A stretch of DNA of 64,000 bases from Paracoccus isoporae (GTDB taxonomy: Bacteria > Pseudomonadota > Alphaproteobacteria > Rhodobacterales > Rhodobacteraceae). Each line of letters starts with the position of its first letter. Position 1 is the first letter of the stretch. The stretch is taken from NCBI RefSeq assembly GCF_900101865.1, contig NZ_FNAH01000001.1:1-64000 (forward strand). The letters run 5' to 3'. The notes below the pieces were generated by a model. It saw nothing but the letters and a program-made list of their open reading frames with translations. It ran no database searches and was not told where the DNA came from. A program made the translations under genes and the position numbers. Shown in pieces: positions 1 through 9,570 of the stretch.

Positions 1-360
1 CTGACCTCGGCCGGCCGCGTGGTCTCCGGCGGGCGCGGCGTGGGGTCCGAGGAAAACTTCGCGCTGATCGAGACGCTGGCCGACAAGCTGGGCGCGGCCG
101 TGGGCGCCAGCCGCGCGGCGGTGGATTCGGGCTATGCGCCGAATGACTGGCAGGTCGGCCAGACCGGCAAGGTGGTGGCACCCGAGCTCTACGTCGCGGT
201 GGGCATCTCCGGCGCGATCCAGCACCTTGCGGGGATGAAGGATTCGAAGGTCATCGTGGCGATCAACAAGGACGAAGAGGCCCCGATCTTCCAGGTCGCC
301 GATTACGGCCTGGTGGGCGACCTGTTCCAGATCCTGCCGGAACTGACCGAAAAGCTCTGA
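1..360 (+). CDS. etfA: Electron transfer flavoprotein alpha subunit, C-terminal part (5' end outside window)
   Basis: The reading frame is open from the window edge and encodes the last 119 residues of EtfA, the FAD-binding subunit that passes electrons from acyl-CoA dehydrogenases to ETF-ubiquinone oxidoreductase. The visible part is the FAD-binding C-terminal domain: an [12 protein letters not shown] segment, the [25 protein letters not shown] core, and the typical end with [21 protein letters not shown]. Upstream etfB is presumed but not visible. A rho-independent terminator follows 30 bases after the stop. The next fatty-acid gene on this strand (3-hydroxybutyryl-CoA dehydrogenase) is about 1.1 kb away, past an antisense gene. 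Identification is very secure. Confidence 0.96.
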   Translation: MTSAGRVVSGGRGVGSEENFALIETLADKLGAAVGASRAAVDSGYAPNDWQVGQTGKVVAPELYVAVGISGAIQHLAGMKDSKVIVAINKDEEAPIFQVADYGLVGDLFQILPELTEKL

Positions 361-388
361 TCGGCGTCTTCTTCACGAAAATACCCGG

Positions 389-416
389 AAGGGCCCGCCC
401 GAAAGGCGGGCCCTTT
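389..416 (+). terminator. Rho-independent terminator after etfA
   Basis: GGGCCCGCC and GGCGGGCCC form a perfect stem around a short CGAAA loop, flanked by A-rich and T-rich bases. It lies about 30 bases after the etfA stop and between convergent genes, so it may serve both strands. Confidence 0.85.
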
Positions 417-432
417 GCGCTGCGTGGCAGAC

Positions 433-1311
433 TCAGAGCTGAAGAAATCGCTGCAGAAACAGGCTGAACCGGAACGGCAACGCGATCTCCCGTTGCAGTG
501 TGGCAAAGATGTCGCGCGGATCGCGTGAGGGACTGCCCAGATCCGACAGCGGCAGATAGTGCCGGCCAGCGATAAACGGATATGCAAGTTCTTCGGAATA
601 CAGGATCTTGCCGGCCATGTAGGTTTTCAGGATCCGCGGCACCTCGGAATAGATCCCCTCGGTGTGGTGGATGTTCAGCACGCCCGCGCCACCTGTCAAA
701 AAGGCGGCCACGTCCTTTCCGAATATTGGCTGATCTGCAATCTTTAGCGGGTGCGCTTGGGCTAGGCCTTCCAGGATCGGTTTGCGCCGTTCGCTCTGAC
801 TGCCCACATATGTGATTCCGCTGCCCCTGGCTCTGAACCTCACGGGAAAATCCGGGAAAACATACGGTCCGAACCATATTTTCTGTTGCCGGTTCCACCT
901 GAGAGCTGCATAGGCCGGAGTATTGGAGAAACTGAAATCCAGAACTCCGTCCAAACCATTCGCATGCCGACGCATTCTGGGTTCGTGGAAGTTTTTCCAC
1001 ATTTTTTTGCCGTGTGAGTCAAACAGCTGCTCGGTCTGAACTCCCACACGGCGGCCACTTATCCTTGGAACAGCGAAAATCTTGTGGATGCCCACGAGAA
1101 CCGTGCCGATCAGCCCATGACCCTCAGGAATGTTTTGGCTCAGGTCGTTTGCAACATCGCCGAGGATGTCCCCGTTGAAAGCAAAAACCAGATCGTCGTT
1201 GCGAATGCAGTAAAGCTTGCTCGCCTCCAGGCAGGCGATGTTTTCTTCGGTTTGGGGCAGCACGCTGGTCACAATAGCTTGGAATGTCGACGCCTTCTGC
1301 AATCTAGACAA
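433..1311 (-). CDS. Glycosyltransferase-like protein, possibly 5'-truncated
   Basis: A 292-residue protein of unproven function. The C-terminal half resembles GT-B glycosyltransferases of the CgeB/DUF3880 type: a strand-turn '[15 protein letters not shown]' like the family's FvGs..RR..iL, then '[16 protein letters not shown]' and '[10 protein letters not shown]', matching the LNiH....E..Ri.ea.a.G..v.SE nucleotide-sugar block (my inference). The only start in frame is TTG, with no visible Shine-Dalgarno, and the frame closes upstream at a TGA. The N-terminus reads like the middle of a protein, so the gene may be truncated. Base composition is clearly less GC-rich than its neighbours, and it lies antisense between etfA and the 3-hydroxyacyl-CoA dehydrogenase gene. 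It looks like an acquired cargo gene. Confidence 0.6.
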   Translation of the reverse strand: MSRLQKASTFQAIVTSVLPQTEENIACLEASKLYCIRNDDLVFAFNGDILGDVANDLSQNIPEGHGLIGTVLVGIHKIFAVPRISGRRVGVQTEQLFDSHGKKMWKNFHEPRMRRHANGLDGVLDFSFSNTPAYAALRWNRQQKIWFGPYVFPDFPVRFRARGSGITYVGSQSERRKPILEGLAQAHPLKIADQPIFGKDVAAFLTGGAGVLNIHHTEGIYSEVPRILKTYMAGKILYSEELAYPFIAGRHYLPLSDLGSPSRDPRDIFATLQREIALPFRFSLFLQRFLQL

Positions 1312-1464
1312 ACGCGAGCGTGATGCAATCTCCGACTGGCTTTTCCGCCGTGGTTTTCACATGGCGGAGTTACGCCACGCGCAGCAGCGGTGCGACCCCG
1401 CGTTGCGGATTGATCCGCGTGCCGGTGCGCCCTATCGTCCGCGCGACACAGGAAAGGACAGATC

Positions 1465-2340
1465 ATGGCGATTGACTCGGTGGGTGTGGTCGGTGCGGGG
1501 CAGATGGGCAACGGGATTGCGCATGTCTTTGCGCTGGCCGGGTTCGAGGTGCTGCTGAACGATGTCAGCGAGACGGCGCTCGACCGCGCGGTGACGCTGA
1601 TCGGGAAGAATCTCGACCGGCAGGTCAAGGGCGAGAAGATCACCGAGGCGGAGAAGCAGGCCGCGCTGGGCCGCATCCGCACCACGCAGGCGCTGACCGA
1701 TCTGGGGCAATGCGATCTGGTGATCGAGGCGGCGACCGAGAAGGAAGTGGTCAAGCAGAAGATCTTCGAGGAATTGCTGCCGCATCTCAAGCCCGAGACG
1801 ATCCTGACCTCGAACACCTCCTCGATCTCGATCACAAGGCTCGCCAGCCGCACCGACCGGCCGGAGAAATTCATGGGGTTCCATTTCATGAACCCGGTGC
1901 CGGTGATGCAGCTGGTCGAGCTGATCCGCGGCATTGCCACGGATGACGCGACCTATCAGGCCCTGCTAGGCGTGGTCGAGAAGCTGGGCAAGACCTCGGC
2001 CACGGCGGAGGATTTTCCGGCCTTCATCGTCAACCGCATCCTCATGCCGATGATCAACGAAGCCGTCTATACGCTGTATGAGGGGGTCGGTTCGGTGAAG
2101 TCGATCGACCAGTCGATGAAGCTGGGGGCGAACTGGCCGATGGGGCCGCTGGAGCTGGCCGATTTCATCGGGCTGGACACCTGCCTGGCCATCATGGGGG
2201 TGCTGCATGACGGGCTGGCGGATACGAAATACCGCCCCTGCCCGCTTCTGGTGAAATATGTCGAGGCCGGGTGGCTGGGCCGGAAATCCGGCCGGGGCTT
2301 CTACGATTACTCGGGCGAGACGCCGGTGCCGACGCGCTGA
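1465..2340 (+). CDS. hbd: 3-hydroxybutyryl-CoA dehydrogenase
   Basis: A 291-residue, single-domain 3-hydroxyacyl-CoA dehydrogenase. It oxidises 3-hydroxybutyryl-CoA with NAD(P), or works in reverse, in short-chain fatty acid and PHB metabolism in the cytoplasm. The N-terminus has the Rossmann motif GAGQMGNG and the acidic 'LLND' that sets cofactor preference. 'SNTSSIS' and 'GFHFMNPVPVMQLVE' carry the catalytic Ser and His of the family. 'FPAFIVNRILMPMINEA' starts the helical C-terminal dimer domain, and 'KSGRGFYDY' closes it. A strong ribosome site (AGGAAAGGA) precedes the ATG. Length is normal. It pairs functionally with etfA upstream and is followed by its own terminator. Confidence 0.96.
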   Translation: MAIDSVGVVGAGQMGNGIAHVFALAGFEVLLNDVSETALDRAVTLIGKNLDRQVKGEKITEAEKQAALGRIRTTQALTDLGQCDLVIEAATEKEVVKQKIFEELLPHLKPETILTSNTSSISITRLASRTDRPEKFMGFHFMNPVPVMQLVELIRGIATDDATYQALLGVVEKLGKTSATAEDFPAFIVNRILMPMINEAVYTLYEGVGSVKSIDQSMKLGANWPMGPLELADFIGLDTCLAIMGVLHDGLADTKYRPCPLLVKYVEAGWLGRKSGRGFYDYSGETPVPTR

Positions 2341-2360
2341 GCGACGCCAGATGCATGCGG

Positions 2361-2389
2361 AAGGGCCGGAGCGGAGGCTCCGGCCCTTT
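2361..2389 (+). terminator. Rho-independent terminator after hbd
   Basis: A long GC stem, AAGGGCCGGAGC against GCTCCGGCCCTT, runs into TTTG just after the hbd stop. It is placed between convergent genes. Confidence 0.85.
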
Positions 2390-2420
2390 GTCGTGTCCTG
2401 CGGTCCCCGTCAGGGACAGA

Positions 2421-2849
2421 TCAGAGCTGGACCGGACGGTCGGCGCTGTCTGCCGGGGCGCTGCGCCGGTCGGTCATGAACTGGTCGAACTCCGCCTTGT
2501 CGCGGGCCTCGCGCAGCCGGGCGAGGAAGGCCATGAATTCCTCGTGCTCGCTTTCCAGGCGCTTCAGCGTTTCCTCGCGATAGGCGTCGAAGGCGGAATT
2601 GCCCGAGCTTTGAACGGTGCGGCGGGACGCGCCGCGGCGATGGTTTGAACAGCTGAACATGCGATTGCTCCAGATCATGTAACCGAGAAGGGCCAGGCCG
2701 ACCGGCCAGGCGAAGATGAAACCAAGGACCATGGCCGCGATCCACGCGCCCTTGCCCTTGTCGTCCAGCCAGTCGCGCGCCCGGATCGCCGCATCCTTGA
2801 TGCGGCTGGCCGGGCCGGGCCGATAGCTGGTCGTTGCTGCGTAGTCCAT
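2421..2849 (-). CDS. DUF2852 family membrane protein
   Basis: A 142-residue protein of unknown function found in alphaproteobacteria (DUF2852, recognised from its layout). A basic, Pro-rich N-terminus is followed by one hydrophobic segment at about residues 36-55 ending in 'GYMIWSNRM'. A polar, charged helical tail begins 'AFDAYREETLKRLE' and has a coiled-coil look. I chose the ATG at 2849 because a clean AAGGGGG ribosome site lies just upstream; a longer frame starts at 2891. It is monocistronic between the convergent hbd terminator and the TetR gene. Confidence 0.8.
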   Translation of the reverse strand: MDYAATTSYRPGPASRIKDAAIRARDWLDDKGKGAWIAAMVLGFIFAWPVGLALLGYMIWSNRMFSCSNHRRGASRRTVQSSGNSAFDAYREETLKRLESEHEEFMAFLARLREARDKAEFDQFMTDRRSAPADSADRPVQL

Positions 2850-2975
2850 TGTATTCCCCCTTGCTTCCTGCGATGTAAGAACCTTTAACATTACTCAAGA
2901 TGGGGCGAAAACGGCCGCGATCAAGAGGCGAAGGATCGAATTTCGGGAAAATCGTCGGCGGTGGTCGCGCGGCGC

Positions 2976-3590
2976 TCAGTTTCCGATCACGCCGAGGCCG
3001 CGCAGATAGATCAGCACGCCCGAGCTGAGCATGTCGTCGGGCGAGATGGGCGAGCGCGCGCCCTGCTTGCTGCGCGCGAACAGCTCCACCACGCCGTGGC
3101 TCATGGCCCAGATATGGTTGGCCACCATGCGCGGCGGCGGCCGGTCCTCGACCGGGAAATGGGCGAAGAGCTCCTCCGACGCCCGGACCAGGATGCCGAT
3201 GGAGGCTTCGGCGGCCTCCCACAGCTCGGGGTTCTCGACCACGGAGATGCCGCTTTCAAACATGGCCTGGTAATAGCCTGGGCGTTCCTGCGCGAATTCG
3301 AGATAGGAGTTCCCAAGCCGGGCGAGCGCGGCCAGCGGGTTGGGTTTGCCGTCGTCATAGACCTTGTCCATCTTCTCGGCGAATTCGACATATCCGCGCC
3401 GCGCCACTTCCTCCAACAGATCCTCCCGGCTCTTGAAATGGCGGTAGGGGGCGGCGGGCGAGACGCCGGCGCGGCGGGCGGCCTCGGCCAGCGAGAAGGA
3501 TTGCGGGCCGGACAGCTCGATCAGGTCCACCGCGCCATCGACGAGCGCCTCGCGCAGATTGCCGTGGTGATAGGTCTTGCGATGCGGCAC
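2976..3590 (-). CDS. TetR/AcrR family transcriptional regulator with WHG-type C-terminal domain
   Basis: A 204-residue regulator starting at GTG. The N-terminal TetR helix-turn-helix is at about residues 25-55, with 'FSLAEAARRAGVSPAAPYRHFKSREDLL' the recognition part (split here by the turn at GVSPAA). The C-terminal ligand-binding domain contains 'IWAMSHGVVEL', the W...HG signature of the TetR_C_33 group. The start lies 3 bases after the ptsH stop, so it is probably co-transcribed as the last gene of the hprK-rapZ-EIIA-HPr operon. Its ligand and targets cannot be told from the sequence. Confidence 0.88.
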   Translation of the reverse strand: MPHRKTYHHGNLREALVDGAVDLIELSGPQSFSLAEAARRAGVSPAAPYRHFKSREDLLEEVARRGYVEFAEKMDKVYDDGKPNPLAALARLGNSYLEFAQERPGYYQAMFESGISVVENPELWEAAEASIGILVRASEELFAHFPVEDRPPPRMVANHIWAMSHGVVELFARSKQGARSPISPDDMLSSGVLIYLRGLGVIGN

Positions 3591-3593
3591 GGT

Positions 3594-3872
3594 CTAGCCA
3601 CCCTCCCCGAAGCGATCCGCGACCAGCCTGGTCAGCGCCTCGGCCAGTTCGGTCGCCTGGTTGCCGGTGGTGCTGACGGCGATCTCGCTGCCGCGCCCGG
3701 CGGCGAGCATCAGCAGCCCCATGATCGAATCACCCGACACCGTCATGCCGTCGCGCGACACGCTGGCTTCGGCGTCGAACCGCTCGACCGTCTCGACGAA
3801 TTTGGCGGAGGCGCGGGCGTGCAGCCCCTTTTCATTCCGGATCTGGAGAACCCGGCAGACGAGTTCGGTCAT
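3594..3872 (-). CDS. ptsH: HPr phosphocarrier protein
   Basis: A 92-residue HPr of the regulatory (nitrogen-type) PTS. His18 in 'GLHARAS' is the site phosphorylated by Enzyme I. Ser49 in 'GDSIMGLL' is the site modified by HPr kinase, whose gene is the first of this operon. It should pass phosphate to the EIIA encoded immediately upstream; the two genes overlap by 4 nt. No sugar-specific EIIB/EIIC is present in the window, which fits a regulatory rather than a transport role. Confidence 0.95.
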   Translation of the reverse strand: MTELVCRVLQIRNEKGLHARASAKFVETVERFDAEASVSRDGMTVSGDSIMGLLMLAAGRGSEIAVSTTGNQATELAEALTRLVADRFGEGG

Positions 3873-4285
3873 TGCGCGACCCGGTGCCGGTCCAGCTCAT
3901 CGAAAACGTTGAAACTGTCGATGTATTTTCGCCCCGCCGCCGCGGCCAGCGAGGCCGCCTGCTGCGCGGGCAGATGCCGAAGCTTGGCCAGCTTGACCAG
4001 CATCGGCAGGTTCGCGCCATACAGGATCAGCCGGTTGCTGGCAGAACAGGCCGGAAGCGACAGGTTCGAGGGCGAGCCGCCGAACAGATCGGTGACGACG
4101 ACGACGCCGTCGCCCTGATCGACCTCGTCCGCGGCCGAGCAGATCTCGCGGCTCTTGGCGCCGCGGTCATGGACATCTTCGATCTTGACCGTGCGCACGG
4201 CGGATTGGGGGCCGACGACATGTTCCATCGCCGAAAGATATTCCCCCGCCAGCCCGCCATGCGCGACTATGACAATTCCGATCAA
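3869..4285 (-). CDS. PTS EIIA component, mannose class (regulatory)
   Basis: A 138-residue EIIA-Man-type domain. It begins '[11 protein letters not shown]', with His9 as the predicted phosphoacceptor, and contains '[10 protein letters not shown]', the conserved loop of the family. It stands alone, with no EIIB/C/D partners, as is usual in alphaproteobacterial hprK-rapZ-manX-ptsH operons where it acts in signalling. It overlaps rapZ upstream by 4 nt and ptsH downstream by 4 nt, so translation is probably coupled. The C-terminal '[12 protein letters not shown]' extension is not a known motif. Confidence 0.93.
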   Translation of the reverse strand: MIGIVIVAHGGLAGEYLSAMEHVVGPQSAVRTVKIEDVHDRGAKSREICSAADEVDQGDGVVVVTDLFGGSPSNLSLPACSASNRLILYGANLPMLVKLAKLRHLPAQQAASLAAAAGRKYIDSFNVFDELDRHRVAQ

Positions 4286-5247
4286 TTCTGCGTTCCCTGA
4301 GGCGTCGAATTCGAAACCGTGGACTGAGACGCCGCATCCCCGCGACGTTCCAGTTCTCTGTGACGTTTTGACACTTGCCAGCCATGTTCAGCAAGCGTTT
4401 GTGACATAAATTCCGTCATTGTGACCGAACGGTGTTGCCCTCCGGTACATCCGAAGCCGATGGCCAGATGGGTCTTGCCTTCGGCCAGGTAAGCCGGAAG
4501 CAGGAACAGGATCAGGTCGCGGACGCGGGTGAAGAACTCCTCGAACCGGGCGTCTCGGCGCACGAATTGCTGCACATCCGCGTCGCATCCGGTCTGCGGG
4601 CGCAACGCCGGCTCCCAATGCGGATTGTCCAGGAAGCGGCAGTCGAACATCATGTCGATGCCGCGCGGCACGCCGCGCTTGTAGGAAAAGCTCTGCACCG
4701 AGACCGTCAGCCGCCTGTCATGGTCGGTCTCGAAGAAGCGGGCCAGCTCGGCCTTCAGGTCGTGGGGCGACATTTCGGAGGTGTTGACCAGCACATCGGC
4801 GCGCACGCGGATCGGGGCCAGCAGATCCTTCTCTTCCTGGATGCCATCGAGCGGCGCGCCCGGCCCGGCCATCGGGTGACGGCGGCGGGTTTCGTTGAAG
4901 CGCCGCACCAGCGTCGTCGAATCGCAATCCAGATACAGCACTTCGGGCGCATAGCGGGGATGACGGGTCAGCCGGTCGATGAGTTCGATGACATTGGAAG
5001 CGGAGAAATCGCGGTTGCGCACGTCGAGACCGAGCGCCAGCGGTGCCGGGCGCGGCGGGCCGTCGAGCAGACGCGGCACCAGCGACAGCGGCAGGTTGTC
5101 GATCGCCTCGTATCCCAGATCCTCCAGCACATTGATCGCGGTGGAGCGGCCGGCCCCTGACGGGCCCGTGACCAGCACAAGACGTAGCGGCGCGGCATCG
5201 CTGCCCGCGCTCAACACCGTGCTGTTCGGGCTGGCCGATTCATTCAT
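4282..5247 (-). CDS. rapZ: RNase adapter / nucleotide-binding protein RapZ
   Basis: A 321-residue P-loop protein of the RapZ/YvcJ family. In enterobacteria RapZ delivers the GlmZ sRNA to RNase E to control glucosamine-6-phosphate synthesis; the alphaproteobacterial role is less clear. The Walker A-like segment is at residues 28-36 and reads GPSGAGRST, with Arg in place of the usual Lys. The C-terminal domain has the family signature '[13 protein letters not shown]'. I chose the ATG at 5247 because it forms an ATGA overlap with the hprK stop; a TTG two codons earlier is possible. It lies in the hprK-rapZ-EIIA-HPr operon. Confidence 0.93.
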   Translation of the reverse strand: MNESASPNSTVLSAGSDAAPLRLVLVTGPSGAGRSTAINVLEDLGYEAIDNLPLSLVPRLLDGPPRPAPLALGLDVRNRDFSASNVIELIDRLTRHPRYAPEVLYLDCDSTTLVRRFNETRRRHPMAGPGAPLDGIQEEKDLLAPIRVRADVLVNTSEMSPHDLKAELARFFETDHDRRLTVSVQSFSYKRGVPRGIDMMFDCRFLDNPHWEPALRPQTGCDADVQQFVRRDARFEEFFTRVRDLILFLLPAYLAEGKTHLAIGFGCTGGQHRSVTMTEFMSQTLAEHGWQVSKRHRELERRGDAASQSTVSNSTPQGTQN

Positions 5248-5693
5248 TCGCAATCCGGCTGGTCATCGTCCCCTGACACGATCCGCCCGCCGCTCAGCAG
5301 CAGGGCGATGCTGTTGGGAAGATGGGCCGATAACGGGCCGAGAACAAGGGGCAGCGACCTGTCGAGAACGTCAATGTGACGCGGGGTCGGCAGCCGCTCC
5401 GCCGCGGTTTGGCCCAGATCGACGACCAGCGTGATCTCGGCCGGGGCATGGGGGACGCGGATCAGACCCACCCCGCGCGATTCGATCAGCCCCGCAATGG
5501 GCGCGGGCGCCCGCGCCATGATCCGCTGGCCCTCGCGCATGAGCATGACCCGGTCATCGGCCACCAGCCGGCCGCCGAGCGCCAACAGTGCCAGGGCAAG
5601 GCTGGATTTCCCGCTGCCCGAGGGGCCAAGAATCAGCACGCCACGCCCGGACATGGCCACGGCGCTGGCATGTGCGGGCTGGGACAGGCTCAA
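5244..5693 (-). CDS. hprK: HPr kinase/phosphorylase, short alphaproteobacterial form
   Basis: A 149-residue catalytic-domain-only HPr kinase, which modifies the regulatory Ser of HPr. The P-loop GPSGSGKS is at residues 23-30. 'GRLVADDRV' supplies the acidic pair, and '[12 protein letters not shown]' matches the family's E.RG.G...V signature. It lacks the N-terminal domain of Firmicutes enzymes, as expected in alphaproteobacteria. The start appears to be TTG, because no in-frame ATG lies before '[11 protein letters not shown]', which is the conserved beginning. It is the first gene of the regulatory PTS operon, divergent from pckA. No chvG/chvI genes lie between them, although they often do in relatives. 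Confidence 0.9.
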   Translation of the reverse strand: MSLSQPAHASAVAMSGRGVLILGPSGSGKSSLALALLALGGRLVADDRVMLMREGQRIMARAPAPIAGLIESRGVGLIRVPHAPAEITLVVDLGQTAAERLPTPRHIDVLDRSLPLVLGPLSAHLPNSIALLLSGGRIVSGDDDQPDCE

Positions 5694-5877
5694 TTTATGT
5701 GCACCGACGCGCGGCAGACCGCCATGCTGAGTGGCGCAATCACTTGGTCGTTTGCGCTAACCGCAACTGATTTCGCTAACATGCTGTGCGACGCCTCTAT
5801 TTTTGCAAAACTGCCATGTTATAGGGGCCGAAGGGGCAGTGGTGCCCTGACAGAGCCAGACCGGAGAGATTTTCACG

Positions 5878-7476
<1,599 letters not shown>

Positions 7477-7503
7477 CCCGACCAGAAAATCCCGTGTTTT
7501 CAG

Positions 7504-7530
7504 ACCCGTCGCGCCCGCGCGGCGGGTTTC
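7504..7530 (+). terminator. Rho-independent terminator after pckA
   Basis: ACCCGTCGCG pairs with CGCGGCGGGT (one G-T pair) around CCCG, followed by TTTCTC. It lies 28 bases past the pckA stop. Confidence 0.75.
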
Positions 7531-7644
7531 TCATTGCCGCCACGTCACGCCGGAATTGCCGTTTGGTTAACGGTGCGTGATTAATGTTTGTTGGTTTAAC
7601 TTCCCTCCAGGTTGTGAGTTCAGAGCCAGAAAGGGAGGGCGTAA

Positions 7645-9444
7645 ATGGGTATTTTCGACTATAAGGGGATGGACAGCACCAGCAGTGCTGCGCTTGTCAA
7701 CGAAACGCTTGCGGTGTCGATGCTGGGCCAGACGCTGGGCAGCGGGACCACCCCGGCGGGGGCCGAGGACTGGCGGCACGTCGATCCGGCGGATATGGGC
7801 ATCGATCCGGCCTGGGTGGACAGTTCGGGCTTCATCAAGATCAAGAGCCCGCTGACCGGCTGGGCCGAGACCGGCCCGCAGGTCACCATCACCGAAAAGA
7901 CCGACGCCGCGGGCAACGTGATCGGTCTGGGCGTGGTGTTCCTGGGCACGAACTCGCTGATCGACGTGCTGGATTACTTCCAGATGAACAGCGGCGAGCT
8001 GCATGAATACATGGAGCCGGTGCTGGCCCTGGTGCGCGACTATGCGCAGGATGCGGGGCTGGACGGCAGCGACGTGATGGTCACCGGCTACAGCCTGGGC
8101 GGCGGCTATACCAACCTGATGGCACGCTATGCCGACACGCTGGCGGACGGGTTCTTCGCCGATGCCGATTATGTCGGCCATGCCTCGCCGCTGATGTATG
8201 AAGAGGACGACCGCGTCCTGAATATCGGCTATGAAAACGACGTGGTGTTCCGCGCCGTGGGCGATCATGCCGACATCCAGACCGCCATCCAGGCGGCCGA
8301 TCCGCTGCTGTCCAACCCCGATGAAAGCTACGGCTCGTCCACCGACAACCTGGTGATGTTCGACGACACCTATGCCCGGGCGGACGTGATGCTGGCGGTC
8401 GATTCGATCCTGAACCTCGCCGGCTCCTGGGCCGCGCATCTGAGCGGGGCCGCCACCACCGGGCTGACCCGGATCGCGGAATCGACCTATTACGAATTCA
8501 CCGAGCGCGACAGCGTCGTGGTGGTGTCGGATCTGAGCGACAATCTGCGCGGCCGGACCTGGGTGGAGGACAAGAAATCCCCCACCTCGGATCACTTCGG
8601 CGCACCGAGCTTTGTCGTCGGCTCTGATTTCGATGATCGTCTGGGCGACGGTGCCGGGACGGACTGGATCGACGGCGGCACCGGCGACGACGTGATCCGC
8701 GTCACCACCGGCATGAACCGCGTCGATGGCGGCGAGGGCGTGGACACGCTGCGCATCGTCGGCGAAGCCGAGGATTACCAGGCGTTCCGCCTGTCGGGCG
8801 ACCGCCTGGCGGTGATCTCGGATGACAGCGTCACCATCGCGGAGAATGTCGAAGGGGTCGAGTTCGCCACCTATGGCAAGCTGGGCGCGCTGCGCGACCT
8901 GACGCGCTACTCGATCCAGAATGACCGGCTGGAGGATGAGTCCTTCTCCTTCTTCGGGCGCGGCGACGAGGATCTGTGGTTCGGCAGCAAGACCCAGGGC
9001 CATGACGGCAACCAGCTTCTGCGCGGCAACGTGGTCTTTGCCGAAGGCGGCAACGACCTGGTGATGGGCACAATGGGCCAGGACGTCCTGTTGGGCGGTG
9101 AAGGTGCGGACCGCCTGGTCGGCGGCACCGGCGCGGACCGGCTCTATGGCAATGAGAACCGCGATGTGCTGGTCGCCTCCAGCGATGGGGACCGGCTGAA
9201 TGGCGGGCATGGCGATGACGTGTTCCTGTTCAATGCCGGCATCAAGGGCACCGTCACCATCGAGGATTTCAACGCCGCCGCGAACGAGGCCGACGAGATC
9301 CAGATCATCGGCGCCAGCGTTGATGCCATGCTTGCCAGCGCCGAGGCCGATGGCGGCGACACCGTGCTGCGCCATGCCGATCTGACGATCCGCCTGGAGA
9401 ATGTCGACCGCGATGCGCTGTTCGACGATCTGCTGATGGCCTGA
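7645..9444 (+). CDS. Secreted family I.3 (RTX) triacylglycerol lipase
   Basis: A 599-residue true lipase of subfamily I.3, expected to be exported by a type I (ABC) secretion system and to hydrolyse triglycerides or polyesters outside the cell. The start 'MGIFDYKGMD' is typical of Pseudomonas/Serratia I.3 lipases. The catalytic triad is predicted as Ser150 (in GYSLGG), Asp199 (in NIGYENDVVFRA) and His265 (in SWAAHLSG), with spacing close to the Serratia enzyme. The nucleophile elbow has Tyr where family members have His. Two RTX calcium-binding clusters (about residues 333-350 and 465-525, GGxGxD-like) are separated by a non-repeat segment. There is no classical signal peptide. GGGAGG precedes the ATG, and a strong terminator follows. 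No type I secretion genes are in the window. Confidence 0.93.
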   Translation: MGIFDYKGMDSTSSAALVNETLAVSMLGQTLGSGTTPAGAEDWRHVDPADMGIDPAWVDSSGFIKIKSPLTGWAETGPQVTITEKTDAAGNVIGLGVVFLGTNSLIDVLDYFQMNSGELHEYMEPVLALVRDYAQDAGLDGSDVMVTGYSLGGGYTNLMARYADTLADGFFADADYVGHASPLMYEEDDRVLNIGYENDVVFRAVGDHADIQTAIQAADPLLSNPDESYGSSTDNLVMFDDTYARADVMLAVDSILNLAGSWAAHLSGAATTGLTRIAESTYYEFTERDSVVVVSDLSDNLRGRTWVEDKKSPTSDHFGAPSFVVGSDFDDRLGDGAGTDWIDGGTGDDVIRVTTGMNRVDGGEGVDTLRIVGEAEDYQAFRLSGDRLAVISDDSVTIAENVEGVEFATYGKLGALRDLTRYSIQNDRLEDESFSFFGRGDEDLWFGSKTQGHDGNQLLRGNVVFAEGGNDLVMGTMGQDVLLGGEGADRLVGGTGADRLYGNENRDVLVASSDGDRLNGGHGDDVFLFNAGIKGTVTIEDFNAAANEADEIQIIGASVDAMLASAEADGGDTVLRHADLTIRLENVDRDALFDDLLMA

Positions 9445-9471
9445 TCCGGCCCATCGGAACAAAACCAAACG

Positions 9472-9498
9472 GCGCCGGCCATTTTGGCCGGCGCTTTT
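9472..9498 (+). terminator. Rho-independent terminator after the lipase gene
   Basis: A perfect 10-bp stem, GCGCCGGCCA / TGGCCGGCGC with TTT loop, is followed by TTTT. Confidence 0.93.
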
Positions 9499-9570
9499 CG
9501 ATGTGAACTGTTGTTTTGTGACCCCGGCTGTCGCAATCTCCCGCCATCTAAACATAAGGGAGGGACATTC

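Noticed and set aside
7567-9555. 662-residue open frame antisense to the lipase gene
   Set aside because: It mirrors the codon pattern of the RTX lipase gene; no ribosome site, no family motif.
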